A stretch of DNA of 64,000 bases, from positions 11,681,874 to 11,745,873 of the forward strand of contig NW_004454166.1 of assembly GCF_000283155.1 (NCBI RefSeq), read 5' to 3'. The position numbers and the translations under genes are program-made. This document shows positions 42,300-52,800 of the stretch, piece by piece (the first letter of the stretch is position 1; every line of letters starts with the position of its first letter). The notes under the pieces are model-generated. The model was given only the letters and a program-made list of their open reading frames with translations. It was not told the DNA's origin and did no database searches. The DNA comes from Ceratotherium simum simum (taxonomy: Eukaryota > Chordata > Mammalia > Perissodactyla > Rhinocerotidae).

Positions 42300-42620
42300 T
42301 TAGGACATCTTGATACTCTGTGGATCAATGCTACGGCCAAGGGATATATAGGTGGTGTAGGAGTCCAAAGGAGGTTCTGGACCAGTTCTGAAGTTGGGGA
42401 GAGGTTTATGCAAGAAACAGGTTTTGGGTTGTAAGGGATGGATAGGAATATGAGGCAGAGAATTGGGGTAAGAATATGCTTTATAGGGGAAATAGCACAA
42501 GCCAAGGCATGAAGGGTGAGAGTGCCATCTGTTTGGGGAACAGTAAGTGGTGCAGCGTTGATGGAGTGAAGGTTACATGGCAAGAGATGAAATTGAAGCC
42601 AGATCACAAAGGACCCTGAT
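42300..42620 (+). repeat. repeat X, central part
   Basis: 'ggggaaatagcacaagccaa', 'ggcatgaagggtgagagtgc', 'tttggggaacagtaagtggt' and 'caaaggaccctgattc'. Confidence 0.55.
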
Positions 42621-44164
42621 TCAGCAAAACATCCTTTATACTGGACTCACATTTCATTTTTAGGATGCTCACTAGAATCACATACTCGGAGAAGTAGAGA
42701 AGACTATGGAGATAAGGTAGTTCTTTGCCCACTTCCACTCTTTTTCAGAGAGTCCTCAAGGAAATGTTCATTTAAGTATTCACTAAGGTATTTACATTAG
42801 TCCATTGTCAATTATCTAATTGTTAAACAGACAAGACGTGCAACCAAGGAGATTTCATTTGGTCTAAGTCATCTTTTATGAAAGTCCATACCACTCACAT
42901 TTGCTGGCTTTTCTTTTGTTGTCTAATAAATCATGCTCCTCTTGAACAGCTGGCATTTACTTGAATCTGACAGACACTATGAATCACACATCCTTGATAA
43001 GTGCTTCCCACTTTGCTTTAGCCTTCAGGGAACTCAGAACCTAATCTGCGTCCCAACTTCTTGCTATACAGTGCTGGGAATCAGTCTTCCTCTCGCTTCA
43101 TTCAGCTTTTCTAACTATTTTGCCATTCCCATGATTTCTCTGACCATTTTCGTTGTATTGGAAATTTTTTTTAAGTCACCTCAAGTTTTTTTGGAGGAGA
43201 TGGGGTGGAGTAAACAGAAATATATATAAAGGATCATATTAATTCTGGTGAAATAAAAATGAGGAAAATGAAGAATGAGTCTCTCCCTCTGTCAATAATT
43301 CAGCTAATATTTGAATACTTTCTTAGACAATACAAAAATAAGAAGATTTGGGAGAAGACGGTGAGCTACTTTTAGGACAGGAAAATTTAGGGTCCTTCTG
43401 GAAAATAGAGGTGTCCAACTTTGAATTGGTTCCATAAGTATGAAGCTCAAGAGCAAGGCAGATTCTGGAAAGACTTGGAAGTCATCAACTTAGTTGTTGA
43501 AGCCATGAGAGGGACGGATCGTCAAGAGAGGTGGCTTAGCCTCTGATGGAAGCAAAAGGAAGGGAAAAGATATATGGCCCTTTAACAATGCAGAAATTAT
43601 CCCACGACCGATGGCATACATATGTATATTACCCATTCACCCTTGCAGCTCACAAGTGAATTATGCAACATCATATTGACTCCTAATATTAAATCATATG
43701 AGTGGATATGAAATGTCAATTTATACTCAGCACTAGGAATGCTTTCCACAACACATAGTTTTTAAAGATTTATTTTATTTTCTTATTGAGTCTCTAAATC
43801 GTATATTTCCTTGTGGTTTAAAAATAAAAGTACAATATATTTGGACAAGGGACGTTCTGCTATAAAAGTTAGATGCTCAGTGTTGATGGGGAAATTTTGA
43901 TTGCTTCAGGGTTGAATTTTCCCATGTCTGGCACATGCAAGATGAAGCTAATCCATATTATGAAATATTTTGTTTTTTTTTTAATTTTAATGAAATGCTT
44001 TAAAACTTAAGATCAGAGCTGGCTTAACAGTATTTCCCAAGTAAAACACCATCAAGTACAAATATTACAAAGGACCTCTGAGTTTTCTTGTTAAGTGGTC
44101 TACACATTTACATGAAAAAGGATTTTTAAAACTCTCCTCCACTCCTCATCCCCCTATTCAGTGC
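42621..44164. other. long AT-rich unique stretch
   Basis: About 1.5 kb without a recognised gene or repeat. Contains poly(T) at 43972-43982 and 'aaagatttattttattttct' at about 43766. Confidence 0.45.
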
Positions 44165-44400
44165 CGGTTAATTAACTAATCATAAAGAACAGATGAAAAT
44201 ATGTGAACCTCAAATCCTTGTGTTCTGGAAAAAATACAATCACAGGATAATTAAAATAAATTTCAGCTACTGAGAGTCAGAAACAAGGACCAATGGAAAT
44301 AGTGAAAACAGTTGGATTTAACAGGTCGAAACTTCATAGAAAACGAACAATGGATTGTTCCAGCTTGCTGCTGTGGCTGCTTACTGCTTTGCAGTGGTTG
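44165..44400. promoter_or_regulatory. candidate enhancer: TTAATTAA plus SOX-like inverted site
   Basis: Seen: GGTTAATTAACTAATC at about 44166 (HNF1/homeodomain-like) and GATAATTAAAATAAAT near 44246. GAACAATGGATTGTTC at 44345-44360 has perfect 7 bp arms holding two ACAAT cores facing each other across GG, the arrangement expected of a paired SOX site. No repeat recognised in the interval. Function is inference from motifs. Confidence 0.3.
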
Positions 44401-44439
44401 AATGACCACTGATGGGAGTAGGGGCGAAGCTCTTTTCTT

Positions 44440-45300
44440 CGGAGTACATTAACTGTTTAAGTGTTCTTTCAACTTCTTTGGCTGAAAGGTTTTTTTAATG
44501 TGCCTTTTCACCTGGCTTCCATCTCTCTGCAGATATATTGGAAGTCTCTGCCCTTCTGCTGGTTTCCACCATCTTGAAACAGCCTGATCCTCCTTCAACC
44601 AGGCGTAGACACTCCATCCTCTGTTATTGCTGAGCAGATAACCAAGATACAAGGTTACTGTGCGACTTTGTTGACTTGGAAGTGGGAAGGGATCCATTGC
44701 GTCTAACATGCTGCTTGCGGCAGTGTCTATGGCTAGCAAAACCCATTTCCTTTTTCTAGCCATCAGGGTAGGATACATTTTTCCAGCCTTCCTTGCAGTT
44801 GGTTTGAGCTTTGTGACTGAGTTCTTGCCAATGGAACATGGGCAGAAATGATGTCCACTAGTGCTTCTCACACTGTAATATGCACACCCATCACATGGGG
44901 ATCTTGTTAAAATGGCAGACCCTGATTGAGTAGGTCTGAGGTGGGGTCCATGATTCTGCATTCCAGCAAACTCTCAGAGGATGCCAATGCTGTTGGTTTC
45001 ATAGACAATACTTTAAGTAGTAAGGCTGTACACCAATTCCAGCCTGGCCATGAAATGTCCTGTGCAGACTTCCATGATCTTGCAACCACATCTGCACAGC
45101 TAGAAGCAAAGCATTTGTGATGGCAGAGACCCTCAAAGGTTGGAAGGAGACTGGATCCCTGCATCACTGGCAGGAGGAGCTCTGCTCTGGGGAGATGCCT
45201 AACCCATAGGGATTGTGAGTAGAGCGAGAGGTAACCTTGTATTATGTTAAGCCATGAGTGTCAGGATTTACTTTCTATTGCACCATGTCTTACCCTTATT
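44440..45300 (+). mobile_element. LTR-like repeat split by MER5A
   Basis: 'cttccttgcagttggtttga' with 'gttcttgccaatggaacatg' on the left, and 'ctggatccctgcatcactgg' and 'cttgtattatgttaagccat' on the right, follow a MaLR/ERVL-type LTR. The gap holds MER5A. A 170-codon minus frame (44449-44961) crosses LTR and MER5A and is not a gene. Confidence 0.55.
44862..45020 (+). mobile_element. MER5A-like hAT element
   Basis: 'agtgcttctcacactgtaat', 'cacatggggatcttgttaaa' and 'gagtaggtctgaggtggggt' fit MER5A. It sits inside the LTR. Confidence 0.85.
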
Positions 45301-45339
45301 CCCTCTTATCAACTGCCTTTTCTGAGTCTTTCCTTGGCT

Positions 45340-46135
45340 TATGATTTTGAATTAACATAGTAAACTTACCAAATACCAACCTTGTACCAGGCACAATTCT
45401 AGGTGCTGGAGAATGCATAGATGAAGCAGGTGGTGTTCATTTTCTAAGGGATTGGGAGGGGAGATAAGAAATGGGATCAAATAATGAATCAACAAGTTTC
45501 AAAGGAATCAAGGCCTAATAAATCCTGCTTCCTGACCTCAGAAGAGGGAGATGGAAGTCCCACTTGTAGACATCAGGAAAGTCTTTCTAGAAGTGGTTGT
45601 ATTGACATCAGCCTTGAAAGATGGCTAAGGTTTGAACTTGTAACAATTAGGATAGGGGATGGGCCGGCCCCGTGGCTTAGCGGTTAAGCGCATGCGTTCT
45701 GCTACTGGCGGCCCAGGTTCGGATCCCGGGCGCGCACCGATGCACCGCTTGTCCGGCCATGCTGAGGTCACATACAGCAACTAGAAGGATGTGCAACTAT
45801 GATGTACAACTATCTACTGGGGCTTTGGGGAAAAAAAGAAAATTAGGATAGGGAAGAGCCTATTGGGGGAGTTGAAAGCAGTAATGGCAGGAAGGTGTAC
45901 AAGGAAGTGTCACTGGGGTCAAGCATCGGATGAAGGATCAGAGTAAAAGAATATACAACAGAAACAAAGGTCACGGTTATATCACGGAGTACTTTGAATG
46001 GCGGTCTAATGAGCTTGGATTTTATCCTGAGGATGGTGGGGAACTCTTGAGGGGTTCAAGCAGGAGAGTGATCTCACTGGGTACAACGAGGAGGGAGGAG
46101 CAGAAGTCACTGGAACCACTCTCTCCCCACTCCAG
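45340..46135 (+). repeat. repeat X, longest copy, split by an ERE
   Basis: Left: 'ccaaccttgtaccaggcaca', 'ctaggtgctggagaatgcat', 'cagccttgaaagatggctaa'. Right of the ERE: 'gagcttggattttatcctga', 'gggttcaagcaggagagtga' and 'tctcactggg'. It spans most of the family's known order in this window and is the best reference copy here. Confidence 0.65.
45658..45840 (+). mobile_element. ERE SINE, short form, near-consensus
   Basis: 'ccgtggcttagcggttaagc' (A-box region), 'ggttcggatcccgggcgcgc' (B-box region), 'gatgtgcaactatgatgtac' and 'ctactggggctttggggaaa'. Duplication 'aattaggataggg' at 45645-45657 and 45841-45853. An 8 bp internal deletion removes part of 'gccgcgtccc'. CpG retention suggests it is among the youngest copies. 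Confidence 0.97.
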
Positions 46136-46924
46136 GGGCCTCTTACACTAGTTCAGGTACAAGACGCCTGAGGATGCTGAGCATAAAGATGAAAAAGACA
46201 GGAAAATCTGAAAATATTGTGAAGAAGATAAGGTAGCACCTTCCCCACCCCTATACTCTTTTTCAGAAACAGGATGCTGTGGCTCTGAAAGTCTGTGTCT
46301 TGCTCCAGACATGTAAGCCAGGGAGTCAGGTCTCGGACCTCCACCTTCTTACTCCAAGCTTATTATTTTTTCCGCTTGAGTACAACGTTATTGCCAGTGT
46401 CATAAGCGTCCTCCAGAGTTGTCCTCGGTGAGCCTGGACCGAATCTCAGTACAGCAGAATTCACACTTCACAATTTGGGCACATTTGCAAATTTTAATTT
46501 AAATAGTTTTGAGTCACCTCAGTTGGGAAATTTACTGGAACTCTATTTCACTATGGCCTGCCAACACCAAGTTTAAGATTCACTTTAAGAAATTACATTC
46601 CACTCCAAAGGGACTTCAACCAAATTTGCTGCTACTTTTTGGGGTCTGTAACAGGTCGAGGTAAGAGGGTTTAGGAAGGGTATTTCTATCCCTCTGAGGG
46701 CTCCCTTTGTCCCATGGCTGGCAGAGAAGAGGGATGAGGAATCAATTTTCACTCTTCCTTCCTGTCGTCATCTTCCCAGACCCCGAGAAGGAGCCTGTAA
46801 AAGAAGAATCCACCAATAAATGAGTTCAGATTGTGGAGTCTTGCCCAGGGATGACAATGAAAAGATGCTCTTTCTGATGGACCTTCAGAATTACACTGTC
46901 TAGAGGTGACAAAAGGGAAGCCTT
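46136..46924. other. unique non-coding sequence
   Basis: No gene recognised. AT-rich 'gcaaattttaatttaaatag' at 46489-46508. Confidence 0.45.
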
Positions 46925-47140
46925 CTTGCATCTATTGTCAGACAGAAATTTGTTTGAATCCTATGTCTGCCACTTCCTAGCCATATGATCTGGAACAAAT
47001 GATTTAATATCCCAGAGCCAAGGTTTCTACAGTTTAAAATGGGGATGGTGATTATCTGCCAGAATGGTATGACGGTTCCATGAGATTCCCGGGATGAAGT
47101 TCTGAGCACAGTGTCCTGCACACAGCGCCACGTGTCCAAG
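46925..47140 (+). repeat. MIR SINE
   Basis: 'tcctatgtctgccacttcct', 'agccatatgatctggaacaa' and 'gagcacagtgtcctgcacac'. Confidence 0.8.
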
Positions 47141-47154
47141 CTGCGTGAGTTTAC

Positions 47155-47530
47155 GCAGCTATCTCAACCCTGGGCTGTGCTGAGACAAACATGAAAGTTT
47201 CGGTGGCTTCAAAATAATAAAGCTTTATTTCTCACTCACCGAGCCATCTATGTGGGTGTTCTTGGTCGCCAGAAAGCCTTCCGCACGGTGACTCAGGGAC
47301 CAAAGTGACTTCTACCTGTGGCTCCTTTCTGTTTAGGATGAGAAAAGAAAGTGTGGAGAACGCAGGTCCTGGCCTGGGAGGGAGACACATCACTTCTGCT
47401 CATTGGTGAGAAGCGGTCACATGACCCGCCCCCCCCCCCACCAAGAAGCAGAGGGTGCTAGGAAGTGGCATCACTGACAAGGCAGCCACATCCCAGTGAC
47501 AATTCCATGCTACGGAAGGGGAGCAGGATT
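47155..47530 (-). mobile_element. antisense LTR-like repeat
   Basis: 'ttcggtggcttcaaaataat', 'aaagctttatttctcactca', 'cacatcacttctgctcattg' and 'gagaagcggtcacatgaccc' follow the antisense order of a MaLR-type LTR. A C(12) run at 47429-47440 interrupts it. Confidence 0.6.
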
Positions 47531-48184
47531 CTCTGGGGAGCAGTTAGCCATCTCTGCCATAGGAGGGGGAATTTGAGGCACGATTAGGCTAGGGATCAGG
47601 AAGTCTGGTTTACAGTGGTGAAAACATGTCAGATTCACATTTCTTTCCTTCCAGTCTCTTCTAGAGCTCAAGCCTGCAGATCTTGCCCCATTTGGAACCT
47701 GGCTATGAGCAAGAAAACATCTGTGGTTGGAAAGTGGGGGTGGTGATTCAGGCCTGTTTGGGACTTGGAGAGGATGCCCTTGAACCCGTTTCTCAACAAA
47801 CAGCTCCCTCCTGCAAGGAGGCGAGAGGTCATCTGTCTGTCTGCTTTGACACTTTCACCCAGTGACCTTCAGGGCTTCAGACACCTTCCCGGTAAGTTGG
47901 AGGGTGAGCTCGGCACACACTGTCCCTGGATTTGAGCATAACTGACTCACTGAAGGTCTCAGGGAGAGGAGAAGGCAAAAGCAGACAAACAGGCACTGAG
48001 GACTTGGCCATCCCAGACCTGTGTCGTGTAAACAGGCTGTCTGCTTCACAGCCAAGGAACGAGCCAGGACGTGGGTCGGAATTGGAGCCTTGACAGCTAA
48101 TACCCAGAGCCTCTGACTGTGGAGCACTGTGTTCAGATGGGGCACGTTGCCCACAGTCAGGGCACAGGGGAGAGGCAGGATGAT
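47531..48184. other. unique non-coding sequence
   Basis: No gene. Two minus frames (99 and 112 codons) overlap each other in different phases; no family. Confidence 0.45.
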
Positions 48185-48370
48185 GGGGAAAGAGTGTGGC
48201 TTTGGAATCAGACACAGCTGGTCCTCACCGCTTACTCAGCTTGGTGACCTTGGATAAAAGTCACTTATTCCTTCTAAGGCTCAGTTTCCCCATCTGTGAA
48301 ACTGGCATAACACTGTGGACCTCAAACACTTAAGGACAGTGCCAGCACATAGATCTACAAGGGATATTTC
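48185..48370 (+). repeat. MIR SINE
   Basis: 'gtgtggctttggaatcagac', 'ggtgaccttggataaaagtc', 'cagtttccccatctgtgaaa'. Confidence 0.85.
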
Positions 48371-48429
48371 TTCCCTTGTTCCTTCTACGTGAAGGAGAAG
48401 AATTTGTTATCTCTTCAAATTAATTCATG

Positions 48430-48590
48430 TGAATGATAGTCAACAGCCACCATTTCTTGAGCTCTTCTTAGGGCCATTTAGTCCTCGCAACAGCTGGAAG
48501 ATAGATAATATCATTCTCATTTTATAGATTTGGACACTGAGGCTCAGAGAGTACACCAGAGCATTGACTTTGGTCTCTCTATTGCCCTGT
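48430..48590 (-). repeat. MIR SINE fragment
   Basis: 'accatttcttgagctcttct', 'attctcattttatagatttg' and 'gacactgaggctcagagag'; head missing. Confidence 0.75.
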
Positions 48591-48819
48591 CACTGAGGAG
48601 AGGGAGATGACAGAGCAAAAAGAACCAAAAGGAACATATGGAGGGATAAATGCCAAGTATGGGAATCTGGAGGCACAGCCTCTAACCCCAGTCTGGCCTT
48701 AGATAATAGAATTTTCCCCCCGTTTTATTCATTTGTATGTTCATTCATCAATCTATCTATTACTAATTAATTAGCAAACATTTACTATGAACTTCCTATG
48801 CCTTGAGCCTTGCTTTTCA

Positions 48820-48975
48820 AAATGTGGTCCTGGGCCAGCAGCGTCAGTATCACCTGGAGTTTGTTAGACATGCAGAATCTCAGGGCCCACCCCAGACCTG
48901 CTGACCAGAGTCTGCATTGTAACAAGATCCCCAGGTGTCTCAGAGCATATATTAAGGATTGAAAACTGATGCTCT
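48820..48975 (-). mobile_element. MER5A hAT element
   Basis: Antisense to the copy at 44862: 'cttttcaaaatgtggtcctg', 'cgtcagtatcacctggagtt' and 'gcccaccccagacctgctga', ending 'ccccaggtgtctcag'. Confidence 0.85.
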
Positions 48976-49604
48976 TAACTTGGCAGAAACATTTATGGAG
49001 GGGACCCCTCTTCCCAGGACCCTGCCCTCCTCGTCCACGTAAGGAACAGTGGGGCAGTCCTAGAGCAGGCTTGGGTCATCTGGAACCCGGGTGACCACTC
49101 CACCCAAGAGGTGGATGTGTGGGGTACACCCTGGGCCTTGACAGAATAGGCAGTGCAGCAAAAATGGCTGCGACCTTAGAAAGCGTTTTAGGGGCCTCTC
49201 ATCTCCTTCTCATCCACTGCACCCAACTTCTGGGGCTTCAGTTGGAGGTGGAAGGGCAGTACCTGAAACCTGAGACCTCTTCACATGCTTTCCAAGCTAT
49301 TTCTTGTATCACCATTGCACTCACAACTAACCCACAGTTAACCCTAGCACCATGGTTGTTCACACGATTGTTTATGAGCCTAGGTAGTAATTCTGGGGGC
49401 TTAGGATAGCTCCGCACCATCTATGCTACCATGGCCAGGGATTATGTGTGGGGATTCAATAGCCATGAAATATAGAAAAATGGGAAAAGCCGTTTCTCAC
49501 TTCCTGCTCCATTTGGAAGAAGTTGGCTATTTAATAGGCAGCAACTCAGGATGAGGCAGAGAAGCCAGGATTAAGTTTGTTCTCAGAAACACTCTTGGGA
49601 AACC
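48976..49604. other. unique non-coding sequence
   Basis: No gene or repeat recognised. Confidence 0.45.
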
Positions 49605-49810
49605 CTGCCAACATTTACCATTACGGAGCATCTGCCATATGCCAGGCATCAGGAGGAGTGATGGCACTCACCTTGATAAATTCTTGTGATACATTTAGGT
49701 AGGTAGCATCATTCCCATTTTCAGAAGAGAAAACTGAGCCTCAGAGAGACTATGTAACTTGCCCAAAGTCACAGAGGCAATGAATGGTAGGGCTATATCC
49801 ATGCATTTTT
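49605..49810 (-). repeat. MIR SINE
   Basis: 'gagcatctgccatatgccag', 'aactgagcctcagagagact' and 'aacttgcccaaagtcacaga'. Confidence 0.85.
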
Positions 49811-49915
49811 GAAAACTTGGAATGGGAATTTAAATAAAGGAAACCATGCATTTTTCACCACTGGGAATAGAAATTGACATTCAAATAAAGGAAACCTTCA
49901 TTAATAAAGGAAACC
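49799..49915 (+). repeat. imperfect ~50 bp tandem duplication
   Basis: CCATGCATTTTT begins both units (49799 and 49844), and AATAAAGGAAACC ends each (49833-49845 and 49884-49896), with a third AATAAAGGAAACC at 49903-49915. The first unit starts in the head of the flanking MIR. Confidence 0.85.
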
Positions 49916-50469
49916 TCTGGTCTGTATTCCTTGGGCTGTTATTCCCCTGCCACTTCCAAGGGGAAGTAGGAGAAGGAGTAGGAGGATGGGCAAAGTTAGT
50001 CAATATGGGGGCAGAGGATGAGCTTGGATATGCTCACATCCTGTTTCCAATATATCAGAGTCATCCTGCTCCTTGGCTTCTCCACTTTCGCGAAGGCTGG
50101 ATGGGCTCACTGTGGACCAAGAAAGTGGCTGGTCCTGGATGAAACTCACCATCTCAGTGTTTGTTCCCCCTCTAGCTTTCAGCCAGCCAGGGCTAATTGC
50201 AGAGCAGGCCTCTTCTGATTGCCTGGCATGTGGCAGGAAAAGCCCAACCAACCAGTAAGGAGGCCCTGCCACTAGGTTTCCAAGCTGGGCTCTGGCTCCC
50301 TCAGGAGCCTGGTTTGGAAGCTCAGAGCCTTGGGAATGACAAAAGGAACTGTGCTGAGGGCTAAGCTTCACAGGGGAGTGCTGGCATTCTCTTAACTAAA
50401 TAAGCACGAAAGAGTTGCTAATGCCGCATAGTTAGGCTGCTCTATACACTCTTTGTTTTGGGAGCATAG
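49916..50469. other. unique non-coding sequence
   Basis: No gene. Four mutually overlapping frames at 49846-50371 on both strands show no family. Confidence 0.45.
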
Positions 50470-50680
50470 AGTGGAATGAATGTAAACGGAGGTGTAGATT
50501 AGGATCCCCACTCCTCCACTGATCAGCTCAGTGATTTTTGTCAACGTCAAGCAACCTCTCTGAGTCTCCGATGTCTTCATTTGTTCAGTGAGACATTCAA
50601 ATGAGATATACACTTACTGTCCTGGTACAAGTGTTGACTCCAAATGGGTGTTCAATCAGTAACTGTAGTGATGATTCCAT
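50470..50680 (+). repeat. MIR SINE
   Basis: 'gattaggatccccactcctc', 'cagctcagtgatttttgtca' and 'agcaacctctctgagtctcc'; diverged. Confidence 0.65.
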
Positions 50681-50739
50681 TTTGCTTCATGAAAGTTACT
50701 TGAATACAAACATTGTACATTCATTTATATTCATTACAA

Positions 50740-51160
50740 CATTTTCCATTGTAAGCCACAGAAACCAAACTTAAAACAAGCCTAAGCATAAACCAACAAA
50801 CAAACACATGAAATTTGGTGTACCTGGCAAGTCCAAGGATGAGCTACCTTCAGTACAACTGGATTCAGGAGTTTCCACAGTGACACCAGGGCCCAGCCTC
50901 TCTTCACGTCTTAGCTCAGTGTCTTTCTGGATATTGGCTCTATCCTACAGCTCTGGTAGGATATAGGCTCTGGCCACCTACAGCTCCAGATTCACCTTTT
51001 CCAGCTTACTATCTTCCAGTGTCCATTTATCGATCCAGGCGGGACTTTGATTGGCCTTGCTTAAATTAGACAACTACATCTGGACCAATCACTGTTGCTA
51101 GAGGCTCAGAGCACTAAGATCCGCTAATCTGGATCACTTGACCTACCCTGTGGTCAGGAA
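50740..51160 (-). mobile_element. LTR-like or unassigned interspersed repeat
   Basis: 'gtaagccacagaaaccaaac', 'acttaaaacaagcctaagca', 'ggcgggactttgattggcct' and 'ctggaccaatcactgttgct' resemble a common mammalian interspersed repeat. It contains a local near-duplication 'ggctctatcctacagctctg' / 'ggctctggccacctacagct'. Confidence 0.45.
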
Positions 51161-52499
51161 GAGGATGCTGGTAGATGTGGAGATTGGTAGCTCTGCTGGG
51201 ATGACACACAATGAAGAAGAGAGTCCTTTGAAGGCAGTAAGGATGCTGGGCAGACAAAAGCAAAGGATATCCACCCACTTCAAGGGCCCTGGAGAAAGAA
51301 AGTACTTGCTCCTCGTTCTTTGTTAGGTCTCCCTATAAGTCAGTGCTAGTAGTAGGACAGTTGTTTCTCAAGTCTTAAAAGTGAGCTCTGTTGGTTTAGA
51401 AATACATATAATTTCTAAGCAAAGTAAAATAACTTGCAGAAGAAGAGAAGAGTTGCTGCTGAGCTGTGCAAATCTGAACTGTTAAGTAGAACCCCCCAGG
51501 CTATGTCTGTGACTTTGGCTTAGAACAGATGGGACTCAGGGCAAAATTTCACTCACCAGCTGGGTGTCATATGGACATCCCTACTCACTTTTAGATCAAT
51601 GCCGTGCACATCAGGATAGGTGGTATGTTGTATTTCTCCATGTAATTTGAATGCCTTCTTTAATTTTTTTTTGCCAAAACTTTCCAAAACAGTAACAATG
51701 GCCAAACACCGAAAAGCCAAGCTCATGTCACATGGATAGTTCTTTGACTCCATAAGCTTTAAACTTGCCTGCTTTTTCTTGGCAGACACTTGTGTGCTGT
51801 GGTAGCTTGAAGTTGAGGAGGTCAGGATTTGCCTTTGCAAACTGATAAGGAAAAGGCCACTTCGTTTCTCTTTCTACCCTTGTCAGTCCTTTGTGGTGGT
51901 AGGAACCGTGGTCTTCCTTCTGAGCTTTTTCCTAGTATCATTTCGTTTGTTTCACAAATACTTGTAGAACACCTGTTTTGTGTAACAAGCTGTCTTAGGA
52001 GACGAGGCCCACACATGGAAGCCAGATGCGAGCTGTCCTTCATCCTCTTTCTCTGCTTCTTCAAGTCATCTCCCTGTTTCCTCCCTTGCCAATGTGGAAA
52101 AGGCTTCCAGCAACTCTTTACTCAAGATTTCTAAGGGGAGATGGAGGAGGGAGATTGTTTTGCACATCTTGGAGCAAACAATTTACAACATTCTCCTGCA
52201 AAATTTCATTCCTCAGAGTTGGTTCTGGGACATGGCCATATGCTAGCCATGAGTTCGGGGCTTTCTCCTTTCCCCAGCCTTGTGGGCCTCAGTTTCCTCC
52301 ATCCCAGTACCCACTCCCCTCCCCCACTCTTTCTCTCTTCCGTGAAGTAGAACAATTCATCTCCGCCACAGCTTTCACCTCTGGTCTTGTATGCGCAAAC
52401 GGCATTGTAACGCTTAGAAGACTAAAGTATCCCCCAGTGTCCAGGACGTGTGCTCCTTCTAAAACAATATTAATCTGTGAGTTATCAGGCCCCATTCAG
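51161..52499. other. long unique stretch
   Basis: No repeat recognised over about 1.3 kb. A 95-codon minus frame (51553-51840) and a 179-codon plus frame (52026-52565) show no domain, and the second runs into a MER5-like element. I do not call a gene. Confidence 0.45.
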
Positions 52500-52800
52500 A
52501 ACCCAAGGGCCATGGCGGTATTTCTCAAGTGTGAACTGGAATCCCCTGTCCCAGATGCTGGTTAAGAATTAAAATTCCTGGACCCTACTCAGATAACGGA
52601 ATTAGAATCTCTGGAGAAGAGCAGTAGTTCTCAACACTGGCCATATATAAGAATCACTTGAAGGGCATTTTAAAAAATGGGCCCCAAGTGATTCAAATAT
52701 GCAGCCAGGGCTTCCACTCACTGGAGTAGAAGTGTCTGCATTGTTAACAAGTAGCTCAAGTGACTCATATGCAGCTGAGGTTTGTACTGTGGAAATTTAG
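52500..52800. mobile_element. two adjacent MER5-like hAT fossils
   Basis: First (about 52510-52620): 'tatttctcaagtgtgaactg' and 'ggaattagaatctctggaga'. Second (about 52625-52800): 'agtagttctcaacactggcc', 'aagaatcacttgaagggcat', 'agtgattcaaatatgcagcc'. The second has partly symmetric ends, as hAT elements do. Confidence 0.6.

Noticed and set aside
45662..45740. tRNA-like gene with A- and B-box
   Set aside because: It is the head of an ERE SINE with flanking duplication and A-tail. The boxes are inherited from the tRNA ancestor and no tRNA fold is completed.
52026..52565. 179-codon plus-strand frame
   Set aside because: Ends in MER5-like sequence, overlaps other frames, and has no recognisable domain or splice context.
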